Assembly: GCA_013397435.1 (NCBI GenBank)
Contig: VZRG01002943.1
Span: forward strand, 1-64,000
Source of the DNA: Erythrocercus mccallii
Taxonomy: Eukaryota; Chordata; Aves; Passeriformes; Dicruridae
Length of the DNA: 64,000 nt
Direction: 5' to 3'
The notes beneath the pieces were generated by a model. It saw only the letters and a list, made by a program, of their open reading frames with translations. It searched no databases and was not told the origin of the DNA. The position numbers and the translations under genes were made by a program. How positions within the stretch are numbered: the first letter of the stretch is position 1; the number at the start of each line of letters is the position of its first letter. Below are positions 40,001 to 49,952 of this stretch, piece after piece.

Positions 40001-43000
40001 ATGGATAAGTAAGGCACCAAACAATTACAATCTAAAGTAATTTTAGATACATAAGACATTGTGGATGCTCATGATTTCATGCCTTCTTATGCATGCAAAG
40101 CAGAACTCTTTTTAACCTCATTTCCACCTGTGAGTTCTCAGCCATGCTGAAGTTGAAAGTCCAGGCTCTCAAGTCAGAGACTAGAGACCAGGGAATGTAC
40201 TGTTGCACCTACGAAAAGGTCAGTTAATGACTTTTCGAGCCTCACACAAACCTGTAGCACAAGAGAGAGACTGTCAGTCACTAACATGATGTACTTAATG
40301 TGTTAAAGTCCACCTGACTGTCTTCTCTCTTCTTGTGTCCTCTTCCCGCAATGGCCTCGGGGCTGCTGTGTCATGGCACTGAGGTGGTGCAGGGAAAGGT
40401 GTCACTGACTGCTCCAGGTTCAGTCCTGGCACAACTCTGTCATGTGCCTTCAGGAAGTGCTGACCACAGAAAATACCACGTGTGATTTTACTGCTTTATC
40501 TCATAGGATACTTAGTGTGAAGGCAGATTGCTTAGCCATTCCCATTTTTATGCAAACATAATGTAGAAGCAGATACAGGTAGGTATATATTTGAAAATAT
40601 CTGTATCTCCTTGGAGATATAAATAATCTTTTAAATTTCACATGTTATCCCTGGATTTGCAAGATCTGTTGTGCACCAGTTATCGGGGTTACCGTGAGGC
40701 TCTTTTGCAGCTTACAGTCATTTTTATGGCTGATTGCTGGAGCCCTGCTGAGGCACTTTTCTTACAAGCTGCTTGAATTTGTATGCTTATGATCTCACAG
40801 TGCAGTAAGTTTGAGACACTACTGGGCTTTAGTATTTGCACATGTGTCAGGGATGCTTTCTGTGGATATTAGGAAAAGATTCTTCACCCAGATGGTGGCT
40901 GGGCACTGGAATAGGCTCTCCAGGGAAGCAGTCACAGCACCAAGCCTGCTGAACTTCCAGAAGCATTTGGGCAATGCTCTAAGGCTCATGGTGTAATTCT
41001 TGGCGCTGTCCTGCACAGGGCCAGGAGTTGGACTCTATGATCCTTGTGGGTCCAGCTCACGATATTCTGTAATTCTGTGGTAAGTATTGTGCACATTTCA
41101 GTACCCCATGCAGTGTTTGGAAGAAGCTGTGTTTAAAGAGACTATATTTGTCAGTTTTTTTATCTTACAGGAAGTGAAAGAAACTGAATTTTATCTCTGA
41201 GATAGACTTACCCATTCTGTACTCCATGCTTCTGGCTAAACACACCACGGAAATCAGTTCTGGCATTCACTGAGAAGTTCCTCCACTTGCCTGGAAATAC
41301 AGCACCTTGTATTACCTTTGTTCAGCATATGCCATGTCTGAGCCTGCTTGGCTCCCAGGAGCAGGAGAGGAGCTGACTCCTGCAAATGGGGCCACAGGAA
41401 TGGGTGGCACATTTCTCAAATTCTACAAGAAGCTTCTGAAAATATCCTGTGTGCATGCATTCATATCATAACATTACACCGCATATATAGGGTCTGCTCC
41501 CAAACCCACAGCCAACTAGCATAACAAAATCAGATTTTACTGCTGTCGTGTCAGCCTAGGGTTGAAATATGGCTTTGAAACCCTCCCTTTCACCCTGGTT
41601 TTTTAATGAAAAACAATCGTGCTGGAGTGTAATAGTGCTTACCCTGGCTGCATTTGACTTTAGCTTTTTATTTTTAAAGCCTTATTTTAGTCTTTAAGAG
41701 CTCCCAATTAAAATCTTTAGATCCAGAATGAAAGACTGAACGTGCCTGCCTGCACAACAGCAACTTTCCTGGGTGGGAGAAGCATATTTTTGTATTAAAA
41801 AACCGAAACTTGACATAGTGGTATGTTTTCTCCCTTTATATTCCTTACTCTTATTTTTCCTGGTGAATCTTAATTTGCAGTTTTGTCATTTTCTTATTTT
41901 TTGTAACATCTCCCATAGTCTTTCCTTTATTTCTTTTTTCTCTTCCTCTTCTTTTTCCTCTTTTCTCTATTTCACCCTCCTCCTTACCAGCTGCTGCCTA
42001 ACTTGGTTTTCAATGTTAACCCCTAATGGTTTGCAACAGAAGGGCAAACCACTTCATCTGATGAGTCAGCATAGCAAGTGTTGTAAATCCCTTCCCAAAC
42101 AACATACACACACAAAAAAGAAGCCTAGGTCAGATGTTCCTTTATGCATTGTGAAATGCATGTGGGAGACTATCACCAAGGAATCTGACAACATTGCACG
42201 ACTCAATGAGAAACATGCCGACTCATTGAGAAAAAATTTATTTCAGTCAGCTTTGCAGCAAACTTGTAAAGAAAATAAAACCACATAATCATCAGTTTGT
42301 TAACAGTTCACCTCAACACTCACAGCCCCAGCTGCCATTATAGGCTCTGCTAACGTCTGGCTAAGAAAACAAGACTCACAGTGCCCTGAATCTCACCAAG
42401 GAGAACACACTGTCACTGGTCAGGGGAAATTTAGAGTCAGCTGTAACAGCCTGAACAATGAAGTGATTTACACCAGGTTTTTATCTGTTTTGCTAACTCA
42501 TAAATTCTTACATTCATGTGCATAGTTCAAGACTCCAAGACCATTTGCACCATGCCTACCCTTATGTGGGGCTCTCAGTGCACTTATTAATGCAAATATT
42601 AATGTAGGTTTGCAAACTCAGTTCTCTTTTATGATTTATAAAATACAGCTATTGAAGTCTCTATGGGCATGTACACTCATTTTATAAAAATCACATGTAT
42701 TAAAATGTGATTAGATGCTTACTCCCACTGCAGCAGGCTCCAGGCTGCACAATGTAAAAAAATCTTTGGATGATCAGGTATTCAGGAAAAAACTTGAGTG
42801 TTAGCAGTCCTTCACGGTTAAAGCCTGTATATGAAGTTTGATGCAAGAAACAAATTACAATGAAATATTTTCACAGAAAAGGTTTGGTCTAGGGCATGAT
42901 GGAAAAGCGATGTTTCTAACATTGGCAAGACCCACCATATGGATCTTAATAGAAGATGTCAGACCAGGGCTATAGCTGTTCCTGGGAAAAAACCCACTGG

Positions 43001-46000
43001 GTGAACAGGGAAAAATATTCACTCTAGCGGTCACGGAACATAAATTGTCATTATGTAGTTTGTTCATCTGAAAGGACGTAACAGCTGATGACAGGTCAGT
43101 TGTTATACTTGGTGTCCCTGTGAAGCCAAAGGAGTGAGGTAACAGGGTTGTGGGGGTGACTTCATTACAAGCTGCTCTGTAACCTCCTCCTGGAAGAAAG
43201 AGAGCAGTGGTAAAATAAAGCTTTGCTGAAAAGGAGCCTTCTCTGGAGCCTGTGCCCAGAGCTCATTCCTGCAAGTTTCTGACAGCTTTCCTCCTCCCAC
43301 CCAACTAAAGGACATGGTAATAAATCTTTGTCAGTAGAAATCCAGTACACCCCTGAGATTGGAGCAGCTGTGATCGGTATCATGCGCTCTCCCAGGTCAC
43401 ACTGCCATGCTGTGTCCGCAGCCACAGGTCACCTGAAACTCCAACAGGGACTTTCATTCCTCCAGCAAAAGGTTCTGCTGCATAAGCGCTGCCAGCCCTA
43501 ACCTGATGGTTTCACACAGACCTTCCCAGGCCAGGACCTGATTTGGGGCAGGAGTGGACTCACAAGGGACAAGACTGAAGGGATCCCATGTTGAGGTGGC
43601 CTGGGGTCTGCAGGAGATCAGCCAGCAGGGTGTGTTTGGGGAATTTGTCTGTAGTAGACTCTGTGGTTTGGAGTCTCTTCCAGCATGAGCTTTCCTGTCT
43701 GCACTTCTCCATATTTCATCCTTAAAAGGTCTACTGTCCCTGTGGAAACTGGGAGGATGGTGCAAAAGGAAAAGGGTTTTAGGAGTTTCGGTGCTGGGTG
43801 GGATGAGTCCTGTCTGTGTGTGGAAAGACTGTGGTAGTGTGGGTCGCTGGCTGAGCAGTTATCCATGTTTACAAACTCATTTGTCTGTTTACATTAAGCT
43901 CAAAATGGAAGACTGTAAGTGTAAATATGGGATGGCCAGTTCCTTCTTCCTCCAATTCAAGCTAGAGAAGCTGAGGTTTTCTTGTTTTTCAAAAGATGCT
44001 ACAGTTTTTGCACCAAGATTAAGTGACATTTTTTATAAGAGCAAAAGTCCTGGCTCACTGCTTTGTGCTACAGTTTCCCCTCCCTTGCATTGCTGAGCAG
44101 CCTGTGCTAAGCCATGTTCCCTCCTCAGATGTGGGTGAATATTCGTGGTGTTGTGTGATTCATGGTTGGTTTACTTTGGGATCCTTCAGAGCTAAAGGAG
44201 CTGTGTCAATGCAGAAGAGCGCAGGAATATTAACTCAAATTAACCTAACTTTGTTCTTGGAGAAATAGAGATCTGAAGGTCTTATGCACCCTGAAATTGT
44301 GGTTTTGAAAATACTGGAGTCAAGATGTGTGTGAGTATGTGACCTACAGAAATACTTCATCTCCCCACTAATTTACTCACACATGTACGGTTCAGTTTTC
44401 TTTCAGCTGCCCTAGTTTATTTCCTGTTTCTCCTTCTTTTTCCTCTTCTTGCCTGTTTTGAAAATGCTGGTCAACACATGTTAAGCCAGAGTCTCCAAAA
44501 CCAACAAAAGAAAGTTCAGGACAGGCAGCGACAGAAACAACTGAATAATGTTGCCAATTTTAAAATGAAGATAAGTTATACAGGACCTTTCATTGAACTA
44601 ACAAATGTTTTATAGTGTTCACCATTTGAGGCCAACAGTTCTTTTTTTTTTCCCTCTATTTTAAGCTAGAATAGAAGATGCGTAATTCATCAGGAATCTG
44701 TACATGTTTAAGTAGCTTCAAAAAATATGACGGTCATGTGAGATTGACCTACTGTGTCTTGACTTCTATGTCCATTTTTTCCCCACTACATAATGTTCTG
44801 TACCCTTCCCTCTCTGTCTCATTCACTCATTCACACATTCTTTCCCCTCTTGGTTTCAAGCCATTTTTGCTTTGTCAGTATTACCTGATAACACAAAGCA
44901 GGGTTGAAGCCAATTGTTGTGGCTCAGCTTGAGCTGGATACCGCAGTGAGTGGGGGAGCCACGTGGAGGCTGCCTGGTGCTACATAAGGGGTCAGTCTTG
45001 CCTTTGCTGTTCCCAGCAGGGCCTTAGGTGTAGTTCATCACTGCACACATGTGATATTCTTAGGTTAGAATTCTCATATCCAAATGATAAAATGTAACTG
45101 CAATTAACATTATTTAGCACACCCCTGAAGTCGTCCAAGTATATAAAAATTATTAGTCTGGATGCAGCGAACAGTAAGCGTCTCTGAGTTGTTCTGCAAT
45201 ATTTGAATGTGCTTCAGCTCCATGTCACCAGAGAGCCTTTATGCATAGTAAATCGGAGGTATGTGATGCTATTGTGCAGTTTAAGGATGGTTTGCCTGCA
45301 AGAACGCTGGGCTTCATTTTCTTTGGCTGGTCCTTTCTGATAGCGAAGAACAAAGGAAAACATTTTAAGTATAAGAGAAATCCTGGAAAATTCTGTTCTT
45401 AAATGCTTTTGAAATAGTCAAAATACTGCCTAGGCAGTACTTTGACTTTGGGCTTCTGAGAGTCCTTTCCATCTCTGCTAAAATGGGACAGCAGGCTACC
45501 TTGCAAGAGAGCTGTCAGGATCAGCCAGTTAATATTTATGAAGAAATTTCATAGTGAAAAAAAGATGCCATGTATATTATTAATAATGGTGTGAGTCCTG
45601 AAAAATGCCATGCTGTATCACAAAGCTGGTATTGTCTGGTGTCTATGCTCTTGGCACTATGCCCTACAGTAAACTGTATACTGAAAACTCATACTAATGG
45701 AAAGGTATACAGAATTCCATTGGAAGGTGATTTATAGTTACTTCCTATTATAAACAAGAGGAAACAAATATCCTGCCTTGCTGGTTTCTTTGGGTGGATG
45801 TTGAGAGCAAAATGAGACATTCTTGGCCAGGCAAAAGCTGATTCTCTGGATGCTTGCAACTGGGAGCAGAATGAAGCACCAGAAAGTGAGGTGTAAATGA
45901 CAACCCCTAGTTTTAAATGATTGAGTTTCCATTTTCAGTGTGTTTAAAACTTTCTGGCTACAGAGCAAATGACCACTGTTTTAAGTGATTTCCAAACCTG

Positions 46001-49000
46001 TAGCAAAAAAGTATTCCTGATGTTTAATATTAAATAGATTTATTATAGGATTTCAGTATATGTTGAAAGTCTACCACCATCCTTTGACAAGAAGCATAAT
46101 CCTTTCTGAGACACTACAAAGCACCTTCAGCAGCAGCTTCTTCTGGTTTCAATTACTAAATATGCTATTGAATACTACTGTTGTTTGTTTAGGAAAATTA
46201 TTTGTGCTGGCCAGTTGTATGCTATTAAAATATATTTATGTCTGTATGTAGTAGGGTAAACGTCATTTCTTAACCTATCCAATGAATCTTGGGAACAGTG
46301 TGCAGTACAAAAATTCATCAGTGCTGGCTTTCCCAGGAGTAACTGGACACCCTGATCTAAGGTTGATAAGTCTGTAGAGGTTTAAATTTGTGTGACAGCT
46401 TGCCTTGATCTGACTAGTGACAGAGCCACACTCTTCAGGAAGAGACCAGAGGTGCTGCCACTGAAGGCATACAAGATTGAAGGTACCACAGTGCTTGGAG
46501 AGAACAGCTCTGGTGCAACCTTGGTACCTCGAGGTGGGTAAAGTGCTGCTTCTCGTGTAGGAGAGAGAGGGTCATGAGTGGAGTGCCCATCAGCACTTGC
46601 TCTAGGGTGAGTCCTCAGCTGAGGCTAGTTGGTGAGATTCACAATGCTCCATCACTTTTCCATTCCTTTCATCACCATTGCCAGAGAGGTTTCCCAGCCC
46701 CAGTGCCATTTCCTTATTTGCCTTAGAAATGAAATCTAGGAACATGTTGTGTGGTGGTCAAGAAAATGAACACTTTCCATTTTGAGAATGCAGTTCTTTG
46801 ATTATTTTCATGGAGCAATCTCACCAAAATGTAGCTTTTACAGTTGAAATACACTTTGCAATTCTTGTGCAGATATCTCAAATATCAAAAGCTTCAATTA
46901 TCAGAATCTTTAATTAATAGTTGGAGGCAGAGCAGGTAGATTACAAAAGATGAAAAAGCAAAATATTGGGTAAGACTCACCATTTAGTGGGTTTTTTATA
47001 CATTTGATAACATTTTGTCATTTATGTTCTTTCTCTGGTCAGTGAAGAGCCAGACATGACCAGCCTGCATTTCTTCCAGGCTGTAGTTATACTAGCAGTG
47101 TACTAATGTCTCTCTATAAAAATAGATATGAATCATTGATGTACATTGATATACTGAATAGCCAAAGGAGAGATATGGTCCTCCCCACATCCAGCTGTCA
47201 GCATATCCACATGGATCATAATGCTGTCCAAAGGACAAAAGTGTGAGGAAGGGGCCATAGCACAGGACTCAGGGGCACTGGGCTGTAGTGTTAAATAGAG
47301 TAGCTGAATCCACTTCTTGGAGGACATCTCTGTTGTTTATGAATGAGTCAGGACAAGTAAAGATACAAAGATACATGATTTAGATGGCAGTTTCATGGCA
47401 TGTGAAGTGAACCCCACTTTTGCTTTGGGTCACATCAAGTTAATTTAACTGGCAACATGTCACAGATAGCATGAGGAAAGGTCTTTGTCTCTCTCACTGT
47501 GGTTATCTCCAACCAAAAAAAATTGGTAATACTTACTTCCTTTGCTAAGGGCTATTCAGACACAAGGGAGCTGTTTGGATGCTGTGGTAGTGCAAACTGG
47601 TATATGCTGTCAGAGGTTTGGTATAGCAGAAAAGGGTTTTTTGGCAAGAAAAAGGGGGTCTGTTCTTTGAAATGATGGATTTTCAGACCTCATTGTACTA
47701 ACATGCTTTGAGAGCAGTTATTAGCCAGAGCTTTGCAAGTTATCAGTGGCGGTTTTATTTTAACCCAGTTTTGAGTTTCTTTGACATAAATTATTTGTTT
47801 GAAAAAACCATAAAATCTGAACAGAGTAAGAACATATGTGTGATTCAGGAAAAATCTTCAGCAAAGTTAAAGAATGGGCAGCTCTTTCCTCCTGGGTTTT
47901 ATTTTTTAGTTTTGCTACTGCTTTTATATACCATGGGTAAGATGCTTTCTTTTAGAGCTGGCTAAACACCAGTAAAAAATATTTGCAAATACTCCTTCAA
48001 ATAAACGCTGGAATTGGAATGTGTGTCACCATTCACACCTACTTCCCTCAGAAGTTTGTACAAGCAATTTTTTTGTTCATAGGAAATATTTTCCAACAGC
48101 AAAAGAAACTGACAAATGCTTGAGAGAGCTGTATTTATATCCAGGTTTGCTCTGGCAATGATGTTCCCTATTACTTGCCATTTCCATTTCTATACCTACT
48201 GACCTATTCAGTCCTAAACCTTGTCTTGAAAACTGTCTCTAATTAAAAAAAAATGAAGCAGTGCTAAAGAATTCTTCACAGCCAAGTACAGCATGAAGAA
48301 GGAGACCTTTTGTGTCATCCAGTACCTCTTTCTGGATCAAATATTTTTTTCCTTGGTTCCTTGTCCTTTGCATAGGTTGGTCTTCCACCTCTTGAATCCC
48401 ATTCAGGCATTGTTTTAGGAGATCTGAAGAGAGACTGATTTAAGTCGTGCACTTTTGAAATAAAACTTAAATTTTGGTCACCTGTGAACATTTATTTATA
48501 AAGCTGGTTTGCAAAGGGATGTAGGCCTGCTAGATCAAACAGTTTGGCAAACAGCTGATCTCTGGAATTGCAGCTGATCTCCCTGCGGTTCTTTAGTGGG
48601 ACTCCAGTGGGTCTCCAGTCACCTCCAAGTACTGGGCAGTGCAGCTGAGCTGAATTATTGGCTGCAGGAGACAATGGGGTGCTGCCTGTGGTGGGCAAGG
48701 TTGCTCCAAAGGGGAGGGCTACCAAGGGTTATTCCACTGGAAGCTCGGTTAAGGACAAGATCAACTTTTAATTAATAATCTGATGGAAATCTGGCAATAA
48801 GTTTGATTTGTATTTGGGAATCTGGCCTTGAAAAGATGTACATTACTTTATGAGATTTATATTGTGTTTAGAGGCTTTTGGGGTCCTGTAGCCATTAGTG
48901 CTCATGCCACTGCTCTTTCTTTGGTCTGACTTGTTTTCCGTAGGTATTGCAATTGGGCAGCAGCCTCTTGCTCCTCTATAATGTATTTCTGTGTCAGGGT

Positions 49001-49952
49001 AGCAAACCCACTGAACAAAGCTTATACATTTGGTAAATATTTCTGGCTTCTCTGGGATGTGAGGACTTAGTGAATGAACAAATATGACTCTTGATGAGGA
49101 AGTGTAGTTTATGCCTGTGATGCAGTTTCATCTCTGAGGGCTGCTAACCAGGTGTGCTTGTTACTTGTGTCCCTCTCAGCTGCCTCTGTGACTGAGGCAC
49201 TGCCTGAGCAAGGGGCACGTTAAAACCAACACACATCATGTGTGCATGGGTGAGAGTCCTATTTTTAGTGCATACTAGAAGGCATTCACTGAAAGGCAAT
49301 GAAGCTGATTTTTATTTTTAGGTTTTTCAATTCCTTATGTCCTTGGTATTCAAAACATAAATATGTTTTGAAGAACTCCTCTATTACCCTGAAAAATGTA
49401 GGTGAACCTTCAAGAACAGCTACCCCTTCAGTGTAGCTTTCTCCAGGAAGATGCCTGCGTGAAGCTGGTCCTTTATGTGTGTCAAAGCAAAGATTTTATT
49501 TTAGATCCGGTATCAATTTTGGAATAAATCTTGGGTTATTTTTCAATATGCCTATTCCCTGAACATGCTTGTTTTTAAAACTATTAAAATAAAATAGACT
49601 CTTTTTTTCCTGTTTTCAGAAAATCTGGAGAATGGACCAAATAAGTGTGAAAGGTGAGTAAGGGACTTCACAGTTTTCCAAAACTATTGTTGTTACTACA
49701 GTTTTCCTGATACCATGTAGCTGTATAAGATGTGTGTGTAAATATTTGTTATTGCTTGAATCTAGTGCAGCTAACAGAAAGGGACCCAGCAAAGATGAGA
49801 CGTACTGGAAGGAGATCAACGCAGCTATGGCCCTAACGAACCTTGCCCAGGGGAAGGATAAACTGCAGGGAACTACCAGCTGCATCATTCAGAAATCATC
49901 ACATATATCAGAAGTAAAGACTGTTAAAGTGCCATTAGTTCAGCAGTTTTAA
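3835..49952 (+). CDS. MKX: Mohawk homeobox transcription factor (spliced CDS, six coding exons)
   Basis: Joining 3835-4016, 5952-6111, 14237-14390, 15643-15978, 49620-49653 and 49766-49952 gives 1,053 nt, or 350 residues plus TAA, close to the roughly 352 residues I recall for mammalian MKX. The TALE homeodomain spans about residues 68-130. It has the three-residue loop signature PYP at 94-96 and the recognition helix WFANARRRLK at 118-127, with DNA-contacting Asn121 and Arg123. A conserved arm (PDLSWALRIKLYNKY, about 134-148) follows. The C-terminal half is acidic and Ser-rich, with a plausible amphipathic helix (SSLLNRYLNDSLRHV, about 218-232). It ends in VKVPLVQQF. The known family role is a nuclear transcription factor, mainly a repressor acting through C-terminal repression regions and Sin3/HDAC, needed for tendon collagen expression and limiting myogenesis. 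All introns have GT-AG ends and compatible phases. No lesion is seen. Confidence 0.97.
4017..5951 (+). other. MKX: MKX intron 1 (phase 2)
   Basis: The intron is mostly CpG-rich, with an AT-richer patch at about 4560-4900 and a 17-T run near 5193-5209. No internal coding exon or repeat family is seen. Open frames across 5379-6215 and similar are products of high GC content, except where they run into the real exon 2. Confidence 0.85.
5952..6111 (+). CDS. MKX: MKX coding exon 2 (residues 62-114, homeodomain helices 1-2)
   Basis: The acceptor is GCGGCAG at 5945-5951 and the donor CAG|GTAAGG at 6111/6112. The exon restores Gly61, then encodes ARQSGGKVRHKRQ and the first two homeodomain helices (QALQDMARPLKQWLYKHR and TEKILLALGS) around the TALE loop DNPYP. 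It lies within the CpG island and ends in phase 0 immediately before the recognition helix. The 62-67 linker (ARQSGG) matches the family linker with one substitution. Confidence 0.96.
10579..11990 (-). mobile_element. CR1 non-LTR retrotransposon, 5'-truncated, interrupted by a small insertion
   Basis: Read on the minus strand this is the 3' part of a CR1 LINE. At 11990 it begins within the reverse transcriptase (LEQMILSAI, then GFVKGKCCLTNLI, GKAV and AHGLDGC). It continues through the 3' part of ORF2 and the 3' UTR and ends in the CR1 tail (on the + strand ATCATAGAGCCGTTTAGGTT at 10583-10602). Several stops and frameshifts make it a dead copy. It lies antisense inside MKX intron 2. The copy is continuous with the CR1 consensus as I recall it, except for a 98-bp insertion at 11155-11252. 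No target-site duplication is obvious, as usual for CR1. Confidence 0.93.
11155..11252. mobile_element. 98-bp TG...CA insertion inside CR1, with a hairpin, unclassified
   Basis: The CR1 sequence GGCCACACTATTGCTGATAC is split after GGCCACA. The intervening 98 bp begins TGTTATGG, ends TCTGACA, and is followed by a second copy of CCACA (11150-11154 and 11253-11257), a 5-bp target duplication. Inside, 11158-11174 and 11212-11228 are inverted repeats matching at 15 of 17 positions (TATGGTC.../...GACCATA). The TG...CA ends and 5-bp duplication resemble LTR-type integration, but the length is far below a normal LTR. A repair-derived filler or a miniature transposon is an alternative. Confidence 0.6.
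14237..14390 (+). CDS. MKX: MKX coding exon 3 (residues 115-165, recognition helix)
   Basis: The acceptor is ATGCAG at 14231-14236 and the donor GAAG|GTTTGT at 14390/14391. The exon starts in phase 0 with VSNWFANARRRLKN, the DNA recognition helix with Trp118, Phe119, Asn121 and Arg123. It continues with the conserved PDLSWALRIKLYNKYVQGNA and a Ser/Asp run (SVSSDDSCSE) that looks like an acidic phosphorylation target. The last base begins the codon for Asp166. Confidence 0.97.
14391..15642 (+). other. MKX: MKX intron 3 (phase 1)
   Basis: A short AT-rich intron of 1,252 bp. A partial duplication of GTACTCACATTTCT is seen near 15136 and 15168. Nothing else is recognised. Confidence 0.9.
15643..15978 (+). 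CDS. MKX: MKX coding exon 4 (residues 166-277, putative repression region)
   Basis: The acceptor is CTGTTTTCAG, ending at 15642, and the donor is CAG|GTAAGG at 15978/15979, a consensus site. The exon completes Asp166 and encodes GENPPRNHM, a poorly conserved linker, the strongly conserved segment SSLLNRYLNDSLRHVMATN, and then SGSFSSNEFEEELVSPSSS, which is acidic and serine-rich. It ends in phase 1. The known repression domains of Mohawk map to the C-terminal half that this exon begins; assigning any one of them to a particular motif here is inference. Confidence 0.97.
16041..16205 (+). repeat. Minisatellite, 33-bp period, four clear copies plus a degenerate one
   Basis: Units at 16074-16106, 16107-16139, 16140-16172 and 16173-16205 share the pattern GTGGATAATTCCTGTCCATC followed by CTCTCATATCAGA. 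TGTCCATCCTCTCATAT recurs exactly 66 bp apart. A worn fifth copy is likely just before 16074. The array starts about 65-95 bp downstream of the exon 4 donor. Confidence 0.85.
17960..18015. repeat. AT-rich simple repeat with a 9-bp inverted repeat
   Basis: TATATACAT at 17979-17987 and ATGTATATA at 18004-18012 are perfect inverted arms in a TA-rich simple sequence that follows a run of A. It probably has no function and may be length-variable. Confidence 0.7.
19054..19296 (+). promoter_or_regulatory. Candidate internal promoter and first exon in MKX intron 4
   Basis: A TATATAA at 19054-19060 stands about 30 bp before the start of a 190-bp GC-rich island in AT-rich intron DNA. The island ends at a usable donor, TCGG|GTATGT at 19296/19297. 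A CCAAT lies at 18898. An open frame from ATG 19116 begins MGSSFSAG, and runs to the donor. No family is recognised. It may be a lncRNA start, an alternative transcript, or chance. Confidence 0.25.
31214..31465 (+). repeat. Polypurine (GA-rich) tract
   Basis: About 250 bp in which A and G make up most of the + strand (for example GGAAAAGGAAAGAAAAGGG near 31390). It is imperfect, with no fixed unit. The hydrophobic open frame on the minus strand is a by-product of this composition. Confidence 0.65.
33141..33176 (+). repeat. Perfect 18-bp tandem duplication
   Basis: TTTTGAAAGCATGCTAAC occurs twice head to tail at 33141-33158 and 33159-33176 without mismatch, indicating a recent slippage or duplication event. 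Confidence 0.9.
37770..37870. repeat. AT-rich block with an 18-bp perfect palindrome
   Basis: AAATTTATTAATAAATTT at 37772-37789 is its own reverse complement. It lies in a region from about 37710 to 37900 made almost only of A and T, with many ATTA/TAAT cores and an ATT trinucleotide stretch near 37873. It could be a matrix-attachment or homeodomain-site cluster; this is not demonstrated. Confidence 0.6.
38181..38317 (+). other. Exon-like segment in MKX intron 4
   Basis: An acceptor-like TGTCCTGCAG ends at 38180. Within the segment, CAGCACCATGG gives an ideal start context at ATG 38222. The frame (MERALQLYRGSKIHAILLYQ, then EEQAVYQGRDEL) runs 32 codons to a consensus donor, GAGCTG|GTAAGC, at 38317/38318, leaving in phase 0. 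It would not join MKX exon 5 in frame. No homology is recognised. It could be the first exon of an unrelated or non-coding transcript, or chance. Confidence 0.25.
40862..41080 (+). mobile_element. CR1 3' end fragment
   Basis: The segment begins GGATATTAGGAAAAGATTCT and passes through GGCACTGGAATAGGCTCTCC and GGAGTTGGACTCTATGATCC. It ends with the CR1 terminal motif ATTCTGTAATTCTGTGG. This is the 3' UTR and tail of a CR1 in sense orientation to MKX, about 220 bp. It belongs to the same type as the tail of the element at 54585. Confidence 0.92.
41920..42300 (+). other. MKX: Candidate intronic terminal exon of MKX (strong acceptor plus poly(A) signal)
   Basis: A pyrimidine tract of nearly 70 nt (41920-41988) ends in ACCAG at 41990, the best-looking 3' splice site of the intron. 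An AATAAA follows at 42274-42279 with a mildly T/G-rich stretch after it. Spliced from exon 4 (phase 1), the frame would add Ala-Ala-Ala and stop at 41999-42001, giving a protein of about 280 residues with the homeodomain but lacking the conserved C-terminus. This is inferred from signals only. Confidence 0.25.
49620..49653 (+). CDS. MKX: MKX coding exon 5 (34-nt small exon, residues 278-289)
   Basis: The acceptor is CCTGTTTTCAG, ending at 49619, and the donor is AAAG|GTGAGT at 49653/49654. This very small exon enters in phase 1 and leaves in phase 2, encoding ENLENGPNKCE plus part of Ser289. The order agrees with the mammalian protein (there LENGSNKGES, from memory), which supports its reality despite its size. 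Skipping it would break the frame, because 34 is not a multiple of three. Cys287 replaces the Gly I recall in mammals. Confidence 0.92.
49654..49765 (+). other. MKX: MKX intron 5 (112 bp, phase 2)
   Basis: A very short intron with donor GTGAGT and acceptor TCTAG, separating the 34-nt exon from the last exon. Its small size and the weak acceptor suggest exon-definition across the pair of exons. Confidence 0.92.
49766..49952 (+). CDS. MKX: MKX coding exon 6 (residues 290-350 and stop)
   Basis: The acceptor is GAATCTAG, ending at 49765, with a weak pyrimidine tract. The exon completes Ser289 and encodes AANRKGPSKDETYWKEINAA, then MALTNLAQGKDKLQGTTSC and the invariant-looking tail SEVKTVKVPLVQQF before TAA at 49950-49952. 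It is nearly identical to the mammalian C-terminus as remembered. The middle stretch is predicted helical (YWKEINAAMALTNLAQ). Confidence 0.96.

Larger units (their letters stand above)
15979..49619 (+). other. MKX: MKX intron 4 (phase 1), 33.6 kb
   Basis: This is the largest intron, about 70% of the gene, AT-rich and poor in interspersed repeats. It contains a 33-bp minisatellite (16074-16205), AT palindromes near 17979-18012 and 37772-37789, a purine-rich tract (31214-31465), a CR1 tail (40862-41080), and exon-like islands at 19054-19296, 38181-38317 and 41991-42300. The scarcity of repeats over so long a stretch is expected where regulatory elements are under constraint; that is inference. 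No further exon of the known protein is missing. Confidence 0.85.

Noticed and set aside
41773..42288. 171-codon + strand frame
   Set aside because: Its first half translates a pyrimidine tract into Phe/Ser/Leu runs, so it is compositional. The acceptor inside it was kept as a separate splice candidate.
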